Below, piece by piece: positions 1-9,309 of a stretch of DNA of 64,000 bases. The DNA lies in NCBI RefSeq assembly GCF_003990725.2, contig NZ_CP030064.1, forward strand, positions 1,736,001 through 1,800,000, in the 5' to 3' direction. Within the stretch, counting starts at the first letter, position 1; the number at the start of each line of letters is the position of its first letter. A model generated the notes under the pieces. It was not told the DNA's origin. It was given only the letters and a program-made list of their open reading frames with translations, and searched no databases. The translations under genes were made by a program, and so were the position numbers. Source of the stretch: Halorubrum sp. PV6. GTDB taxonomy: Archaea > Halobacteriota > Halobacteria > Halobacteriales > Haloferacaceae.

Positions 1-476
1 AACTCCTCGACGACCGATTCGAACATCGCTTTCATCTCGGTCGGCACGCCGGGGAGGACGTACACGGCCTCGACGACGGCGCCGGGGGCGACGCCGGCCT
101 CGTTGGGGAGGGGACGGCAGTCGGCCGGGAGGTGCGTGGTCTCGGCGACGAGATCGTCCGCGCTGTACCCCTGACTTGCGAGCCACGCCGCGGCCTCGTC
201 GTTGGCGACGAGGTCGCGCCCGAACGCGGCCGCGACCGCGTCCATCGTCACGTCGTCGTGAGTGGGTCCGAGCCCGCCGGTGACGATCACGGCGTCGTAC
301 TCGGCGTGGTACTCGTTGACGACGCGCGCTATCTCGCCGACCTCGTCCGGGACGACGGTCACCCGCCGGACCGACACGCCGCGGGCGTCGAGCCGATCGC
401 AGAGCCACGTCGCGTTCGTGTTCTCGGTGTCGCCGACGAGGAGTTCGTCCCCGACGGTGACGATTGCGGCGTCCAT
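1..476 (-). CDS. CinA-like molybdopterin-binding domain protein (3' end outside window)
   Basis: The frame starts at the ATG complement at 474-476 and runs off the left edge, so only about 158 N-terminal residues are visible. It begins MDAAIVTVGDELLVGDTEN and contains VTGGLGPTHDD and VLPGVPTEM, the hallmark motifs of the MoaB/MogA-like molybdopterin-binding fold in CinA-type proteins (nicotinamide-nucleotide amidohydrolase or related enzymes). Haloarchaea usually have the short stand-alone version without the C-terminal amidase, but the length here cannot be checked. The exact substrate is not known from the sequence. Confidence 0.85.
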   Translation of the reverse strand, partial: MDAAIVTVGDELLVGDTENTNATWLCDRLDARGVSVRRVTVVPDEVGEIARVVNEYHAEYDAVIVTGGLGPTHDDVTMDAVAAAFGRDLVANDEAAAWLASQGYSADDLVAETTHLPADCRPLPNEAGVAPGAVVEAVYVLPGVPTEMKAMFESVVEE

Positions 477-536
477 GCTCGCTCATGGCGGCGCACAGTA
501 AAAAGGGCGTCAGTCGGTCGAGGGGCCCGGCGTCGG

Positions 537-1301
537 CTACTCTTCGTCGTCGGAGTCGCGGAGGCCCATCTCCAGGCGTCGCTCGCGCAGCTCCGCCAGC
601 TGCCGTCGGAAATACACCGTCCCGACGACGGCGGCGACGGCGGCGATGACGAGGATGACCCCGAAGACGACCAGATCGGTCTCGCGGTACGACTGGACCA
701 CGACCGACCCGCTCGTGACGGAGTCCCAGGTGATCCGGTCGCGACCGTCGACCGTCTCGATTTCGTGATCGCGCGGTGAGATGTGGCCGACGATGGGCAC
801 CTCGGTGCTGAAGCCGGGCGGGAGCGTCACGGCGTACGACCCTTCGACGTAGGTGAGCGTCGTGAACCGGCGGGGCGAGCCGGCGGCGGAGAGCGCCATA
901 CGGCCGCCCTCCATCTCGGGGGCGAACCGGACCCACGTCTCGTCGGGCGTCCGGTCGACCTCGCCGCCGCGGGCGCGGAACTCGGTCCCGTTTATCACCT
1001 CGCCGTCGGGGTACTGGTACCGGAACGCCTCGAACTCGAAGGGCAGATCGCCCTGATACGGCGTCTGTCTGTAGAACCGGATCTCGTCGACGCCGGAGAC
1101 GTTGTACACGACGGTGTACTGGGTGCCCGACGAGAGGTTGATCGCCGCGTCGCGGTCGGTCGCGAAGTCGTACGCCTGCGGCGGCTCGGCGTCCAGCGTC
1201 TCGTTGGCGACGTCGCCGCCGTCGTTGACGTAGGTGAGACAGCCGGCGCTGACGGCCAGCAGCGCGACGACGGCGACCGCGAGGGCGAAGCGTCGGTTCA
1301 C
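537..1301 (-). CDS. Membrane-anchored lipoprotein, DUF5803-like
   Basis: 254 residues. The N-terminus MNRRFALAVAVVALLAVSAGC is a signal sequence with a lipobox-like AGC, so Cys21 is a probable lipid anchor. A soluble beta-rich middle is followed by one C-terminal transmembrane segment (about residues 212-232, VVFGVILVIAAVAAVVGTVY) and a basic tail ending RDSDDEE. It probably sits on the outer face of the membrane, tethered at both ends. It lies three bases downstream of the DUF2110 gene on the same strand, an arrangement I recall as typical for haloarchaea. The family assignment is from memory of that neighbourhood; no enzymatic motif is visible. Confidence 0.7.
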   Translation of the reverse strand: MNRRFALAVAVVALLAVSAGCLTYVNDGGDVANETLDAEPPQAYDFATDRDAAINLSSGTQYTVVYNVSGVDEIRFYRQTPYQGDLPFEFEAFRYQYPDGEVINGTEFRARGGEVDRTPDETWVRFAPEMEGGRMALSAAGSPRRFTTLTYVEGSYAVTLPPGFSTEVPIVGHISPRDHEIETVDGRDRITWDSVTSGSVVVQSYRETDLVVFGVILVIAAVAAVVGTVYFRRQLAELRERRLEMGLRDSDDEE

Positions 1302-1304
1302 GGC

Positions 1305-2000
1305 TCAGACGACACAGCGCATCTCCGCCGGGAGATACGAGCCGATGGCGGCCAACAGCCCCGGCGGGTCGGTGTCTTCGGTACAGACGACGCTCTGCTC
1401 TAAGAGGCCGAGTCGGTCGACGGTGATGATGTCCTGGGCGTGTCCGGCGCGGTTCACGGTCGCGCGGACCTCGCCGCGGGTCGCCGAGTTGACGTTGAGG
1501 CGGCCGTCACCGCGCTGCCAGTCGTACAGTCGGTCGCGCTCGGCGTCCGACAGCCGGCTCGGGTCGGCGTCGGGGTCGCCGACGTCGCCGCCGTACACGA
1601 ACCTGACCGGGAGGTGTTGGACCAGCCCGAAGCGCTCGACGACCTGCTGGGGCGACCCCCTACCGAGGCCGATATCGTCGGCCGGAATCCGCACGTCGAC
1701 GCCGGCGTCGACGACGAAGCCGTCGTCGTCCCACGATTCGAGCGTCCCGACGTACTCTTCGCCGGCCGTCAACCCCTCGTCGTGGGCGACGATTTCGCCC
1801 CACGTCTCCGCGAGGACGTTGCGGGCGACTTCGGCGTCCTCGCCGCTCACGTCGACCTGCACGAAGTCGTCGTCGCGGACGCCGACGTTCCACTCTACGT
1901 CGAGCTCGCCGATGTCGTTGGCGACCAGCGATCCCATGCCGTCGAGTGCGCGGTCGCGGGCGTCGCCCTCGACGTAGCACTTGGTTGCGAGGACGACCAT
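1305..2000 (-). CDS. DUF2110 family protein
   Basis: 231 residues starting MVVLATKCYVEGDARDRALD. It is acidic and soluble, with no membrane segment and no catalytic motif I recognise. The start overlaps the last base of the TFE gene, so the two are translationally coupled. DUF2110 proteins are archaeal and commonly sit next to TFE; the internal repeat-like layout (residues 1-75 and 78-150 each with a small beta barrel feel, for example AGEEYVGTLESWDDDGFVVDAG) suggests RNA or nucleic-acid binding, which is inference only. Confidence 0.75.
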   Translation of the reverse strand: MVVLATKCYVEGDARDRALDGMGSLVANDIGELDVEWNVGVRDDDFVQVDVSGEDAEVARNVLAETWGEIVAHDEGLTAGEEYVGTLESWDDDGFVVDAGVDVRIPADDIGLGRGSPQQVVERFGLVQHLPVRFVYGGDVGDPDADPSRLSDAERDRLYDWQRGDGRLNVNSATRGEVRATVNRAGHAQDIITVDRLGLLEQSVVCTEDTDPPGLLAAIGSYLPAEMRCVV

Positions 2001-2524
2001 TAGCCGGTCACGTCCACGTTGAGTTCGTCACGGAGCTCCGCGACGCGCTGTCCCATCGCCTCGCGGAGCCGGTCGTTCTCCATCGCTTCGACCGGAGAGC
2101 CGCACTCGGGGCACTCGAAGCCGAAGTCCATCGCCTCGCCGAACTCGAAGCGGATCGAACACACCTCACAGAGGTAGAACTCGTGGGTGCGCTCGTACTC
2201 CTCGCGCTCCTCTAAGGCGTCGAGCAGGCGGTACATCTCCTCTTCGAGGTTCTCCGGGATGTTGTCGTAGTGGAACGTCCAGAGGTACGTGAGCCAGCCC
2301 GAGTCCTCGTCGCGCACCCGGCGGTAGGTGGCGAGGTCGTTCTCGTACAGGATAAACAGCGCGCGTCGGACGTCGTTGAGCTCCAGTCCGAGCTCCTCTG
2401 CCAACTCTTCGTCGGTGACCTCGCCGTCGGGCGGCGCGGCCGCGACCGGCATCCCCGTCGGCCCCACCAGCTCGTGGAGGTACTTTTGGATGACGGGGTC
2501 GTTCAGTAGATCCTCAAAAGCCAT
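2000..2524 (-). CDS. tfe: Transcription initiation factor E subunit alpha (TFE)
   Basis: Archaeal homologue of TFIIE alpha, which helps TBP/TFB/RNA polymerase open the promoter. I place the start at MAFEDLLNDPVIQKYLHELVG (ATG at 2522-2524), giving 174 residues; an upstream in-frame start would add 16 atypical residues. The N-terminal winged helix (about residues 1-90) includes ELGLELNDVRRALFILYEND, and the C-terminal zinc ribbon has CEVC and CPEC pairs (about residues 119-145). First gene of a three-gene operon with DUF2110 and the DUF5803-like lipoprotein. Clear family member. Confidence 0.95.
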   Translation of the reverse strand: MAFEDLLNDPVIQKYLHELVGPTGMPVAAAPPDGEVTDEELAEELGLELNDVRRALFILYENDLATYRRVRDEDSGWLTYLWTFHYDNIPENLEEEMYRLLDALEEREEYERTHEFYLCEVCSIRFEFGEAMDFGFECPECGSPVEAMENDRLREAMGQRVAELRDELNVDVTG

Positions 2525-2658
2525 TACCTGAAACTGGCGGCGGAATCGGGTTAAAAGCTCCGAAAGGGCCACCGTCGTCCCCTCAAGCGGCGGGGTCGCC
2601 GGCGACGCTCAACCGCGGCTCCGGCAAAGTTTTACCACGCCACTCGGACCACCTGTGC

Positions 2659-3669
2659 GTGATGAGCGACTCCCGACCCGCACCCGGCCCGGCCGACCGA
2701 GCCCGCGTCCGTCGGACGCTGGCCGCCGCCCTGCTCGCGACGGTCCCGCCGCTTCTCGTCGCGGCGCCGCTACTCCCCGCGGCCGTCCTCCTCGGACCGG
2801 CCGGACTGGGCGTGCTCGGTCCCGGCGCGTTCGGGGGTGTCCCGCCCGTGTTCGTCGCCGCGCTCGCGTCGGCGGGGCTCGGTCTCGGCGCGTCGGCGCT
2901 TCTCGGCCCGGTCCTCGTCGACCGGCGGATCGCCCGGCTGCCCGAGGCGGAACTCGACGACCGCCCGGCCGACTTCGTCGCCGACCGCGTCGAGACCATC
3001 GCCGACGAGGTCGGCGTGGCCGTCCCCGAGGTGACCGTCGTCCGGGCCGACGCCGTCAACGTCGCCGTCGCCGACGGCTACCGCGGCTCGCGGCTGGTCG
3101 TCTCCACGCGCCTGCTCTCGCTTCCGAAGGCCGACCGCGACGCCGCGATCCGGCACGGCCTCGTTCGCCTCCGGACGCGCGAGGCGACGCTCACGACGGC
3201 CCTGCTCCCGGCGCTGGCGCTCGTCGAGACGGTCGCGCTGCTGGCGACGCTGCTCGTCGGCCGCCGCACCGACCGGACGGCGGCCGACCGGCGCGTGAAC
3301 CGGATCCATGGGTACGAGCCTGAGCGGAATCGAATCCCCGCGAAGGCGTACACGCTCGCCGGGGTCCTCCTGTGGCTGGTGCTGTTGCCGGCGTGGGTCC
3401 CCGCCGCCCTCGGCGAGCGGTTCTACGTGAGCGGCGGGCGCCGCGACGCCGACGCCGCGGTCGCACGCTTCGGCGAGACGGAACGCGAGGGGCTCGGGAA
3501 CGCGGTCGCGTTCGCCGGCGAGGCAGCGGGCGCCGCCGACTGGCCGCCCCTCCTCGACCGGCTGTCGTTCGTCTCCATGGCCGACGCCGAGACGGGGCGG
3601 GTGCGCGGGACGAGTCGGCAGGAGGCGCGCCTCCGACTGGCGCTGTTGCGCTCGAAGCGCGCGCTGTAG
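2659..3669 (+). CDS. M48-like membrane protein lacking the peptidase motif
   Basis: 336 residues from GTG 2659 (ATG at 2662 is equally good). Two hydrophobic segments lie near residues 20-50 and 62-88, a third near 178-198 and a fourth near 226-245, the topology of HtpX/M48 membrane peptidases. The stretch VPEVTVVRADAVNVAVADGYRGSRLVVSTRLLSL matches the M48 pattern just before the active site, but where HExxH should be it reads IRHGLVRLRTREA, so the zinc ligands are not intact. I infer an inactive pseudo-protease. It stands alone between convergent and divergent neighbours. Confidence 0.65.
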   Translation: MMSDSRPAPGPADRARVRRTLAAALLATVPPLLVAAPLLPAAVLLGPAGLGVLGPGAFGGVPPVFVAALASAGLGLGASALLGPVLVDRRIARLPEAELDDRPADFVADRVETIADEVGVAVPEVTVVRADAVNVAVADGYRGSRLVVSTRLLSLPKADRDAAIRHGLVRLRTREATLTTALLPALALVETVALLATLLVGRRTDRTAADRRVNRIHGYEPERNRIPAKAYTLAGVLLWLVLLPAWVPAALGERFYVSGGRRDADAAVARFGETEREGLGNAVAFAGEAAGAADWPPLLDRLSFVSMADAETGRVRGTSRQEARLRLALLRSKRAL

Positions 3670-3732
3670 TGCACGGCGACCGCCGCCGGTCGATATTTAT
3701 AAACCGAATAAAAGATCGCGTCGCCGACGGGG

Positions 3733-4356
3733 TCAGGCCGACTCGTCGCCCGCGTCGTTCGCGTCTCCAGTCTCTCCCGCGTCCACGACCGTCTTCCCCG
3801 TCGCCTCGGGCATCACCCGGCGGTCGGCGTCGACCCACTCGCGCTCCAGTTCCTCGCCCGCGAACAGCCGGTCCAGAAAGACGGCGAGGCCGGCGACCTC
3901 GGAGTGCGGCTGGTTCGTCACGCCGACGTTGAAGTCTGCGCGCTCGTAGAGCGCCCACGGGACCTTCTCCCCGCCGACGACCACGAGGAGGTCCCGCGGC
4001 GCGGTCGGGTCTGCTTCGGCGTCGGCCTCGGCTCTCTCGTCCGGCAGTCCGACCGCCTCTCGGACCTCCGCCTCGACGTCTTGGACGCGCTCGCCGTACA
4101 TCGTGAGGTGGACGACGACGCCGTCCCAGTCCCTGACGATCGCCTTCTGGTCCTCGCGGAGTTCGACCGCGAACGGGCCGCCGAACCGGTCCGTGATGTC
4201 TCGGACCGTCTCCGCGGACTGGCCGGCGTTGTCGGGGAACACCACGCGGTCGGCTCCGAGCGCTCGGGCGGTGAGCCCGACGTGAGTCGTCATGCGGTCG
4301 TCGCGTCCGGGTCGGTGGCCGTACCGGAGGACGACGACCTCGCGCGCCTCGTGCAT
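3733..4356 (-). CDS. trm56: tRNA (cytidine(56)-2'-O)-methyltransferase, aTrm56
   Basis: SPOUT-family enzyme that 2'-O-methylates C56 in the T loop of archaeal tRNAs using S-adenosylmethionine. 207 residues beginning MHEAREVVVLRYGHRPGRDDRMTTH; the SPOUT knot region is DLLVVVGGEKVPWALYERADFNVGVTNQPHSEVAGLAVFLDRL (about residues 122-165). The acidic C-terminal tail after residue 185 is a haloarchaeal extension. It is transcribed convergently with the M48-like gene and divergently from purC. Confidence 0.92.
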   Translation of the reverse strand: MHEAREVVVLRYGHRPGRDDRMTTHVGLTARALGADRVVFPDNAGQSAETVRDITDRFGGPFAVELREDQKAIVRDWDGVVVHLTMYGERVQDVEAEVREAVGLPDERAEADAEADPTAPRDLLVVVGGEKVPWALYERADFNVGVTNQPHSEVAGLAVFLDRLFAGEELEREWVDADRRVMPEATGKTVVDAGETGDANDAGDESA

Positions 4357-4514
4357 GGTCGGCGATGCGCCCGCGAGGGGTGTGGTCCTTTCGATGCAGT
4401 CGCGGGTGGCGACGCGCCGAGTACCCCCACGCTCGTGGATCGATGTCCGGCACAGACGCGAGAGGTGACCACGTAAGTGAAAGGTTCATGGGGGAGGCGG
4501 TCGCGGGATGAGGT

Positions 4515-5591
4515 ATGACGAGCGTCAAGGAGTTCCGCGTCGACGAGCCCGCGACCGCCGACTCCCTCGGCCGCGGTCGGTTCGTCTTCACGGACGCGTA
4601 CTCGGTGTTCGACTGGGGGCAGATGCCCGACGCGGTTCCGCGGAAGGGCGCGAGCCTCTGTACGATGGGCGCGTTCAACTTCGAACTGCTGGAGTCCGAG
4701 GGGGTTCCGACCCACTACCGCGGCGTGGTCGACCCGGGCGAGTCGGGCGACGAGGCCGGGAGCGAGTCGGACGCGGTCGTCCCCCTCGCCGACGCGACCG
4801 CCCCGCCGACGCAGATGGCAATCGATCTGACGCAGGTCCCCGACCTCCCGTACGAGGGCCCGGACGCCGGCTACGACTACGACGCGTTCCACGCCGCGGG
4901 CGGAGCGAACTACCTCGTCCCGTTGGAGGTCGTCTTCCGGAACCGCGTCCCGATCGGGTCCAGTCTCCGCCGCCGGGCGGCCCCGGCCGACTTCGGCCTG
5001 GATTCCGATCCCGCCATCGACGCCGACGAGTGGCCCGACGAGCCCGTGGACCTCCCGGAACCAGTCGTGGAGTTCTCCACGAAGTACGAGGAGCAGGACC
5101 GCTACCTGACCCGCGAGGAGGCGGACCGGATCGCGGGCACCGCCGACGTCGACGCCCTCGAATCGCTCGCGCTGGACGTGAACCGCGTCGTCACCGAGCG
5201 CGCGGAGGCGGCCGGCTTCGCCCACGACGACGGCAAGATCGAGTGTCTGTACTCCGATGGCCAACTCCGCGTCGCCGACGTGGTCGGCACGTTCGACGAG
5301 AACCGCTTCTCGTACGGCGGGCGAGGCATCTCCAAAGAGGTCGTCCGCCAGTGGTACCGGGCGAACGACTCCGAGTGGGTCGAGGCAGTCACGGAAGCGA
5401 AGTCGGCAGTCGCCGAGCGCGATATCGACGACTGGCGCGAACTCTGCGAGCGCGACCCCGACCCCCTCCCGCCGGCGGTCGTCGACGCGGTCTCCGAGCT
5501 GTACGCGGCCGGGACCAACGCCTACACCGGGCGGGCGTGGTTCGACGCGCCCGATATCGAGGCGGCGCTCGACGCGGCCGACGACTTATAA
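4515..5591 (+). CDS. purC: Phosphoribosylaminoimidazole-succinocarboxamide synthase (SAICAR synthetase)
   Basis: ATP-dependent ligase joining aspartate to CAIR in purine synthesis. 358 residues, longer than the roughly 240-residue bacterial enzyme, as in the haloarchaeal form. Recognisable parts are [21 protein letters not shown] near the N-terminus (SAICAR family nucleotide region), [16 protein letters not shown] (about 135-150), [16 protein letters not shown], and the late [27 protein letters not shown]. Single gene with its own upstream region shared with divergent trm56. Confidence 0.93.
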   Translation: MTSVKEFRVDEPATADSLGRGRFVFTDAYSVFDWGQMPDAVPRKGASLCTMGAFNFELLESEGVPTHYRGVVDPGESGDEAGSESDAVVPLADATAPPTQMAIDLTQVPDLPYEGPDAGYDYDAFHAAGGANYLVPLEVVFRNRVPIGSSLRRRAAPADFGLDSDPAIDADEWPDEPVDLPEPVVEFSTKYEEQDRYLTREEADRIAGTADVDALESLALDVNRVVTERAEAAGFAHDDGKIECLYSDGQLRVADVVGTFDENRFSYGGRGISKEVVRQWYRANDSEWVEAVTEAKSAVAERDIDDWRELCERDPDPLPPAVVDAVSELYAAGTNAYTGRAWFDAPDIEAALDAADDL

Positions 5592-5726
5592 GCGAGCGAA
5601 GCCGCTGACGCCGGCGGGAGCGCGCCCACCGGGGCGAGCGGGCCGCCCGCAGACCGGCCGCAGAAACCCTCACGATCGACGAAACGCGAGGGAACCTCTT
5701 TACTTCTGACGCGCGTGGATCCGGAC

Positions 5727-6443
5727 ATGTCCACCGACGCCGGCTTCGGAGCGCGGCTGGAGTCACGCACCGTGACGTACCTCGACCGGGTCGACGACTG
5801 CGTCGCCCTGCTCCCGCGGGCCCTCGACGAGTACGCCGAGGACGGGTCCGCCCGCGAGACGGTCGACGAGATCGCCGCGGTCGAGAGCGAGTGCGACGAG
5901 CTGGTCCGGGAGATCACCGGACTCATCACCGACGCCGGGCCGGACGACATCGGCCTCCTGAACACGCGGATCAACTTCAACGAGTCCGCGCTGCTCGACT
6001 TCTACAAGGAGCTCGACGTGGTGGCGAACCACACCGAGCGGATCGTTCAGGAGGTGACCATGATGCGGCCCGAGGCCGACGCGGCCCCGTTCCGCGACAT
6101 GCGCGAGATGGCCACCCGCATCGTCGAGATGGTCGCGGTCCTCGTCGACGTGGTCGAGCGGTTCGTCCGCGGGCTCGCGCGCAGCGACGCGGCCGAGACG
6201 CTCACGGACGGCATCGAGTCGATCCGCGGGCTGGAGAGCGAGTGCGACGACCTCCGCAACGACGCCATCGCGACCGCCTTCGCCGACGACGGGATCGACC
6301 AGCCGCTCGTCTACCGGGAGCTCGCGATCCTGCTGGACGAGCTCGCGAACACGATCGAGGACCTCACCGACCGGATGGTCGTCATCGCCAGCAAGGAACC
6401 GGGGATCGTCACCGAGACGGGGCCCGACGCGAGCGAGGAGTAG
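5727..6443 (+). CDS. DUF47 (PhoU-like) family protein
   Basis: 238 residues from ATG 5727; an upstream in-frame GTG at 5715 would add four residues. All-helical with repeated acidic helices such as DEIAAVESECDELVREITGLI and ESIRGLESECDDLRNDAIATAF, the PhoU/DUF47 pattern of metal-binding helical bundles. DUF47 proteins usually accompany Pit phosphate permeases and are thought to regulate them; no permease is adjacent here. Cytoplasmic, function inferred from family only. Confidence 0.85.
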   Translation: MSTDAGFGARLESRTVTYLDRVDDCVALLPRALDEYAEDGSARETVDEIAAVESECDELVREITGLITDAGPDDIGLLNTRINFNESALLDFYKELDVVANHTERIVQEVTMMRPEADAAPFRDMREMATRIVEMVAVLVDVVERFVRGLARSDAAETLTDGIESIRGLESECDDLRNDAIATAFADDGIDQPLVYRELAILLDELANTIEDLTDRMVVIASKEPGIVTETGPDASEE

Positions 6444-6474
6444 GCGTATAAATACGGACGGCGCGGCGACCGCC

Positions 6475-9177
6475 TCACCGCCGCGCCCAGTCGAGCATCC
6501 GCTCGTAGAACGGCTCCGAGGCGAGCGCGCCGGCGTCGCCGACGAGCGTCAACTGCTTTTTGGCTCGGGTGAGCGCGACGTTCATCCGCCGGTGGTCCTC
6601 GAAGATGGGGCCGTCGAGGTCGCCGGTCGCGACGAGCGAGACGACGATCACCGCCTTCGAGGAGCCCTGGAACCGGTCGACGGTGTCGACCGTGACGGAC
6701 GTTCGCCGACCGATCTCCGCGACCTGCGCGCGGAACGGGGCGATGACGCCGATCGCGTCCGGGTCGACGCCGGCCGCGACGTAGGCGTCGACGACCTCGG
6801 CGACGCGCTCGGCCCCCCGAACGTTTCGGTTGCCGTCGCGGCTCCCGTCCGGGTCGACGAAGTTGACGCCGCCCGCGAGCCCCTCGGGGAGGTCGGCGGG
6901 GTCGACGCCGAGGTCGCGGAGGGTCTGGCCCGCCACCTCGGGCGTGGCCGGGCGGAGCGCGCCGTCGTAGAACTCCGCGGAGGCGAACGCCTGAATCCGC
7001 TGGCTCATCCGGTACTGGCGGTCGAGCATGACGCTCGCGGCGGGGTACGCCTCGATGAGCCGCTGGAACAGCGAGGTCGTGAGGTCGTTCTCGGCGCGCA
7101 CGACCGGGGGTAACTGTTCGTGGTCGCCGACGAGGACGAACCGGTCCGCGCGGTTGATCGCGGCGTGCGTGCCCGGCTCCGTGAGCTGTGAGGCCTCGTC
7201 GACGACGGCCACGTCGAACTCGCACTCGCGGAGGACGCGAGAGCCGCAGGCCGCGGTGGTGGCGGCGACGACGGGGGCGTCACGCAGTTCGGCGGCCTTC
7301 TCGTTCGGGTCGCCGCGCTGGACGAGCCGCACGTCCTGCATATCGCCGCGGACGCCGGTCTCGGTCCCCACCCGGAGAACGGATTCGAAACCCTGATCGC
7401 GCAGCGCTTCGAGCGCGTTGTCGACCGCGCGGTTGGTGAACGCCGAGAGCAACACCCGGTTTCCGTCCTCGACGAGCGCCCGGATCGTCCGGGCGATGGT
7501 GTACGTCTTCCCGGTGCCCGGCGGGCCGTGAATCAGCGCGCAGTCCTCGGCGTCGACGGCGAGTTCGACGGCGTCGTTCTGGGCGGCGTTGTTGTCGATG
7601 TAGGCGTCGGGGGCGTCGTCGGGGCGGTCGGCTCTGTCGCGGAACTTCGGCTCCTTTCGCCCGAACAGCACGTCCTTGCGCCGCTCGCTCCCTTTTAACA
7701 CCGCGTCGTGGAGCGCGGTGAGCGAGCGGTCGACGGATATCTCGGAGGGGTAGACGTCGAGCCGTCGCAGTTCGACCGGCTCGTCCGTCTCGAAGACGAC
7801 CTCCTCGCCGAGCTCGACGATCCGGCCGAGTTCCCCGTGGCCGGTCACCGGGTCGCCGTCGCTGGCGAGCGCCACGTCGCCCTCGCGGAGCTTCGAGACG
7901 GCGTCGCCGGGCTTGCGGGCGCGGAGCCGCCAGCGGGCGTCGTCGATTTCGGTCTGTGAGACGGGCTCCAAGTCGATCAGCGCGCGGTCGTCCGCGGCGC
8001 GCTCCTCGGGGGTCTGCTCCCACAGTTTCCGGTACTCGACGTGGGTCTCCCGGCGCTCCTCCTCCAAGGCGGTATAAAAGCGGTCGAAGTAGTCGCGCTC
8101 CGCGTCCGGAACGGGCGTCCCGACTGATCCGGCCTTCGACTCCTGATCGAGGCGCCCGGAAACGACCATGCAGGTGTCCTGCTCGAAGCAGTACTGGCAC
8201 TTGGCGTCGGCCTCGTACCCCGTCGGGACGGTGGGTCGCTCGCCGGGGTCGTTGAGCGCGCGCCACTCCATCGCCGCGAGGGCGTTGCGCTCGCGGACGA
8301 CGAACTCCAGGAGCCCTCGGCCCACGGAGAACTCCTTTGCCGGCGCTAAGTCCCCGCTCTCTTCGTTGCGGTCCAGGGCGGTGTTTTTGGTGTACAGCAG
8401 CGTCCCGATGTCGGGGTCGACGCCGCGCTCGTCGAGCATCAGGGCGTAACAGGCCGCCTGAATCTTGTCGTGGAAGCGCGGCTCGCGGTTGGTGTTTTTG
8501 CCCGTCTTCAGTTCGACGGGGGTCCCGCGCCGGAGCGCGTCGGCGCGCCCTTTTAAGCCGAACGTCGGCGAGATGAGGGTGAACTCCGACCGCCAGGTGT
8601 CCTCGTCGCTCAACGTTCCTTGCGCGAGCCATCCCTCAATCGCGGCCGCGTTGCGGCGCACCTCGTCGGCGACCTCGTCGGGTTCGTATCCCAAGAGGCC
8701 GAGTTCGAGGCCCGCCTCCTCGACGCGGTCCGCGACCGACGCTTCGAGATCCATCCCGCGGAGCAGGTCGCCGAACACCTCGTGGACGACGGTCCCCTTG
8801 ACGACGGGGTAGTTGAGCGGGATGCCCGAGAGTTTATTTAAATAGTACATCCGCGGACACTGGACCCACGAGCGGATTCCGGTCACGTCGACGAGGAAGT
8901 CAGGCTCCAACACGACCCACGAGTCGCCGGTGGTCGCGTACCCCGTCTCGCCGCCGAACTCGTCCTCCTCGGCGTCGGTGACGAGCAGTTCCATGCCCGT
9001 CTCGGCGTGTTCGGCGGTCTCCGTCCACTTGCCCCACAGGGTCACGTCGACGGGGTCGCCCGCCCCGCGGTCGGGCCGGACCCGAATCTCGCGGAGTTCC
9101 CGGTCCCCGTACGACGTCGACACCGTCCGCGCCTCTCCGACGGAGAGGATCGGCCCCCGAACGTTCACGGCCGTCAT
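6475..9177 (-). CDS. Cas4-like nuclease fused to Dna2/Upf1-type superfamily 1 helicase
   Basis: 900 residues from ATG complement 9175-9177. Residues 1-95 look like a small OB-type domain. Residues about 100-340 are a RecB/Cas4-type nuclease: C107 plus C327, C330 and C336 should ligate a [4Fe-4S] cluster, and the nuclease core shows GRAD (D213), ELKTGK (E222, K224) and a following QAACY. Residues about 525-900 are an SF1B helicase with Walker A GPPGTGKT (552-559), DEASQ (661-665), a GDHEQLPPV motif III and the C-terminal VDTVDRFQG and NVALTRAKKQL. This is the layout of Dna2, which processes flaps and DNA ends in replication and repair. The frame extends 227 codons upstream, but those overlap the divergent gene and are not protein-like. 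Confidence 0.93.
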   Translation of the reverse strand: MTAVNVRGPILSVGEARTVSTSYGDRELREIRVRPDRGAGDPVDVTLWGKWTETAEHAETGMELLVTDAEEDEFGGETGYATTGDSWVVLEPDFLVDVTGIRSWVQCPRMYYLNKLSGIPLNYPVVKGTVVHEVFGDLLRGMDLEASVADRVEEAGLELGLLGYEPDEVADEVRRNAAAIEGWLAQGTLSDEDTWRSEFTLISPTFGLKGRADALRRGTPVELKTGKNTNREPRFHDKIQAACYALMLDERGVDPDIGTLLYTKNTALDRNEESGDLAPAKEFSVGRGLLEFVVRERNALAAMEWRALNDPGERPTVPTGYEADAKCQYCFEQDTCMVVSGRLDQESKAGSVGTPVPDAERDYFDRFYTALEEERRETHVEYRKLWEQTPEERAADDRALIDLEPVSQTEIDDARWRLRARKPGDAVSKLREGDVALASDGDPVTGHGELGRIVELGEEVVFETDEPVELRRLDVYPSEISVDRSLTALHDAVLKGSERRKDVLFGRKEPKFRDRADRPDDAPDAYIDNNAAQNDAVELAVDAEDCALIHGPPGTGKTYTIARTIRALVEDGNRVLLSAFTNRAVDNALEALRDQGFESVLRVGTETGVRGDMQDVRLVQRGDPNEKAAELRDAPVVAATTAACGSRVLRECEFDVAVVDEASQLTEPGTHAAINRADRFVLVGDHEQLPPVVRAENDLTTSLFQRLIEAYPAASVMLDRQYRMSQRIQAFASAEFYDGALRPATPEVAGQTLRDLGVDPADLPEGLAGGVNFVDPDGSRDGNRNVRGAERVAEVVDAYVAAGVDPDAIGVIAPFRAQVAEIGRRTSVTVDTVDRFQGSSKAVIVVSLVATGDLDGPIFEDHRRMNVALTRAKKQLTLVGDAGALASEPFYERMLDWARR

Positions 9178-9309
9178 CGGCGGCGGCCGCGAAAAACGCT
9201 GTCGGTGGCGCGGGTCGCGCGCGAGCGAGTCGGGCGGGTCGGACCGGACAGCGGGCGAGCCGGACCCGACCGATACGCTCATGCGGATCTGCGGATAAAC
9301 ACGGGTGAC

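Noticed and set aside
3696-3720. AT-rich TATTTATAAACCGAATAAA stretch as a promoter
   Set aside because: It lies between convergent gene ends, so no gene starts after it; it may be a termination region instead.
3191-4678. Long Arg-rich reverse frame across Trm56 and M48-like genes
   Set aside because: Overlaps real genes in other frames; a shadow of high-GC coding sequence.
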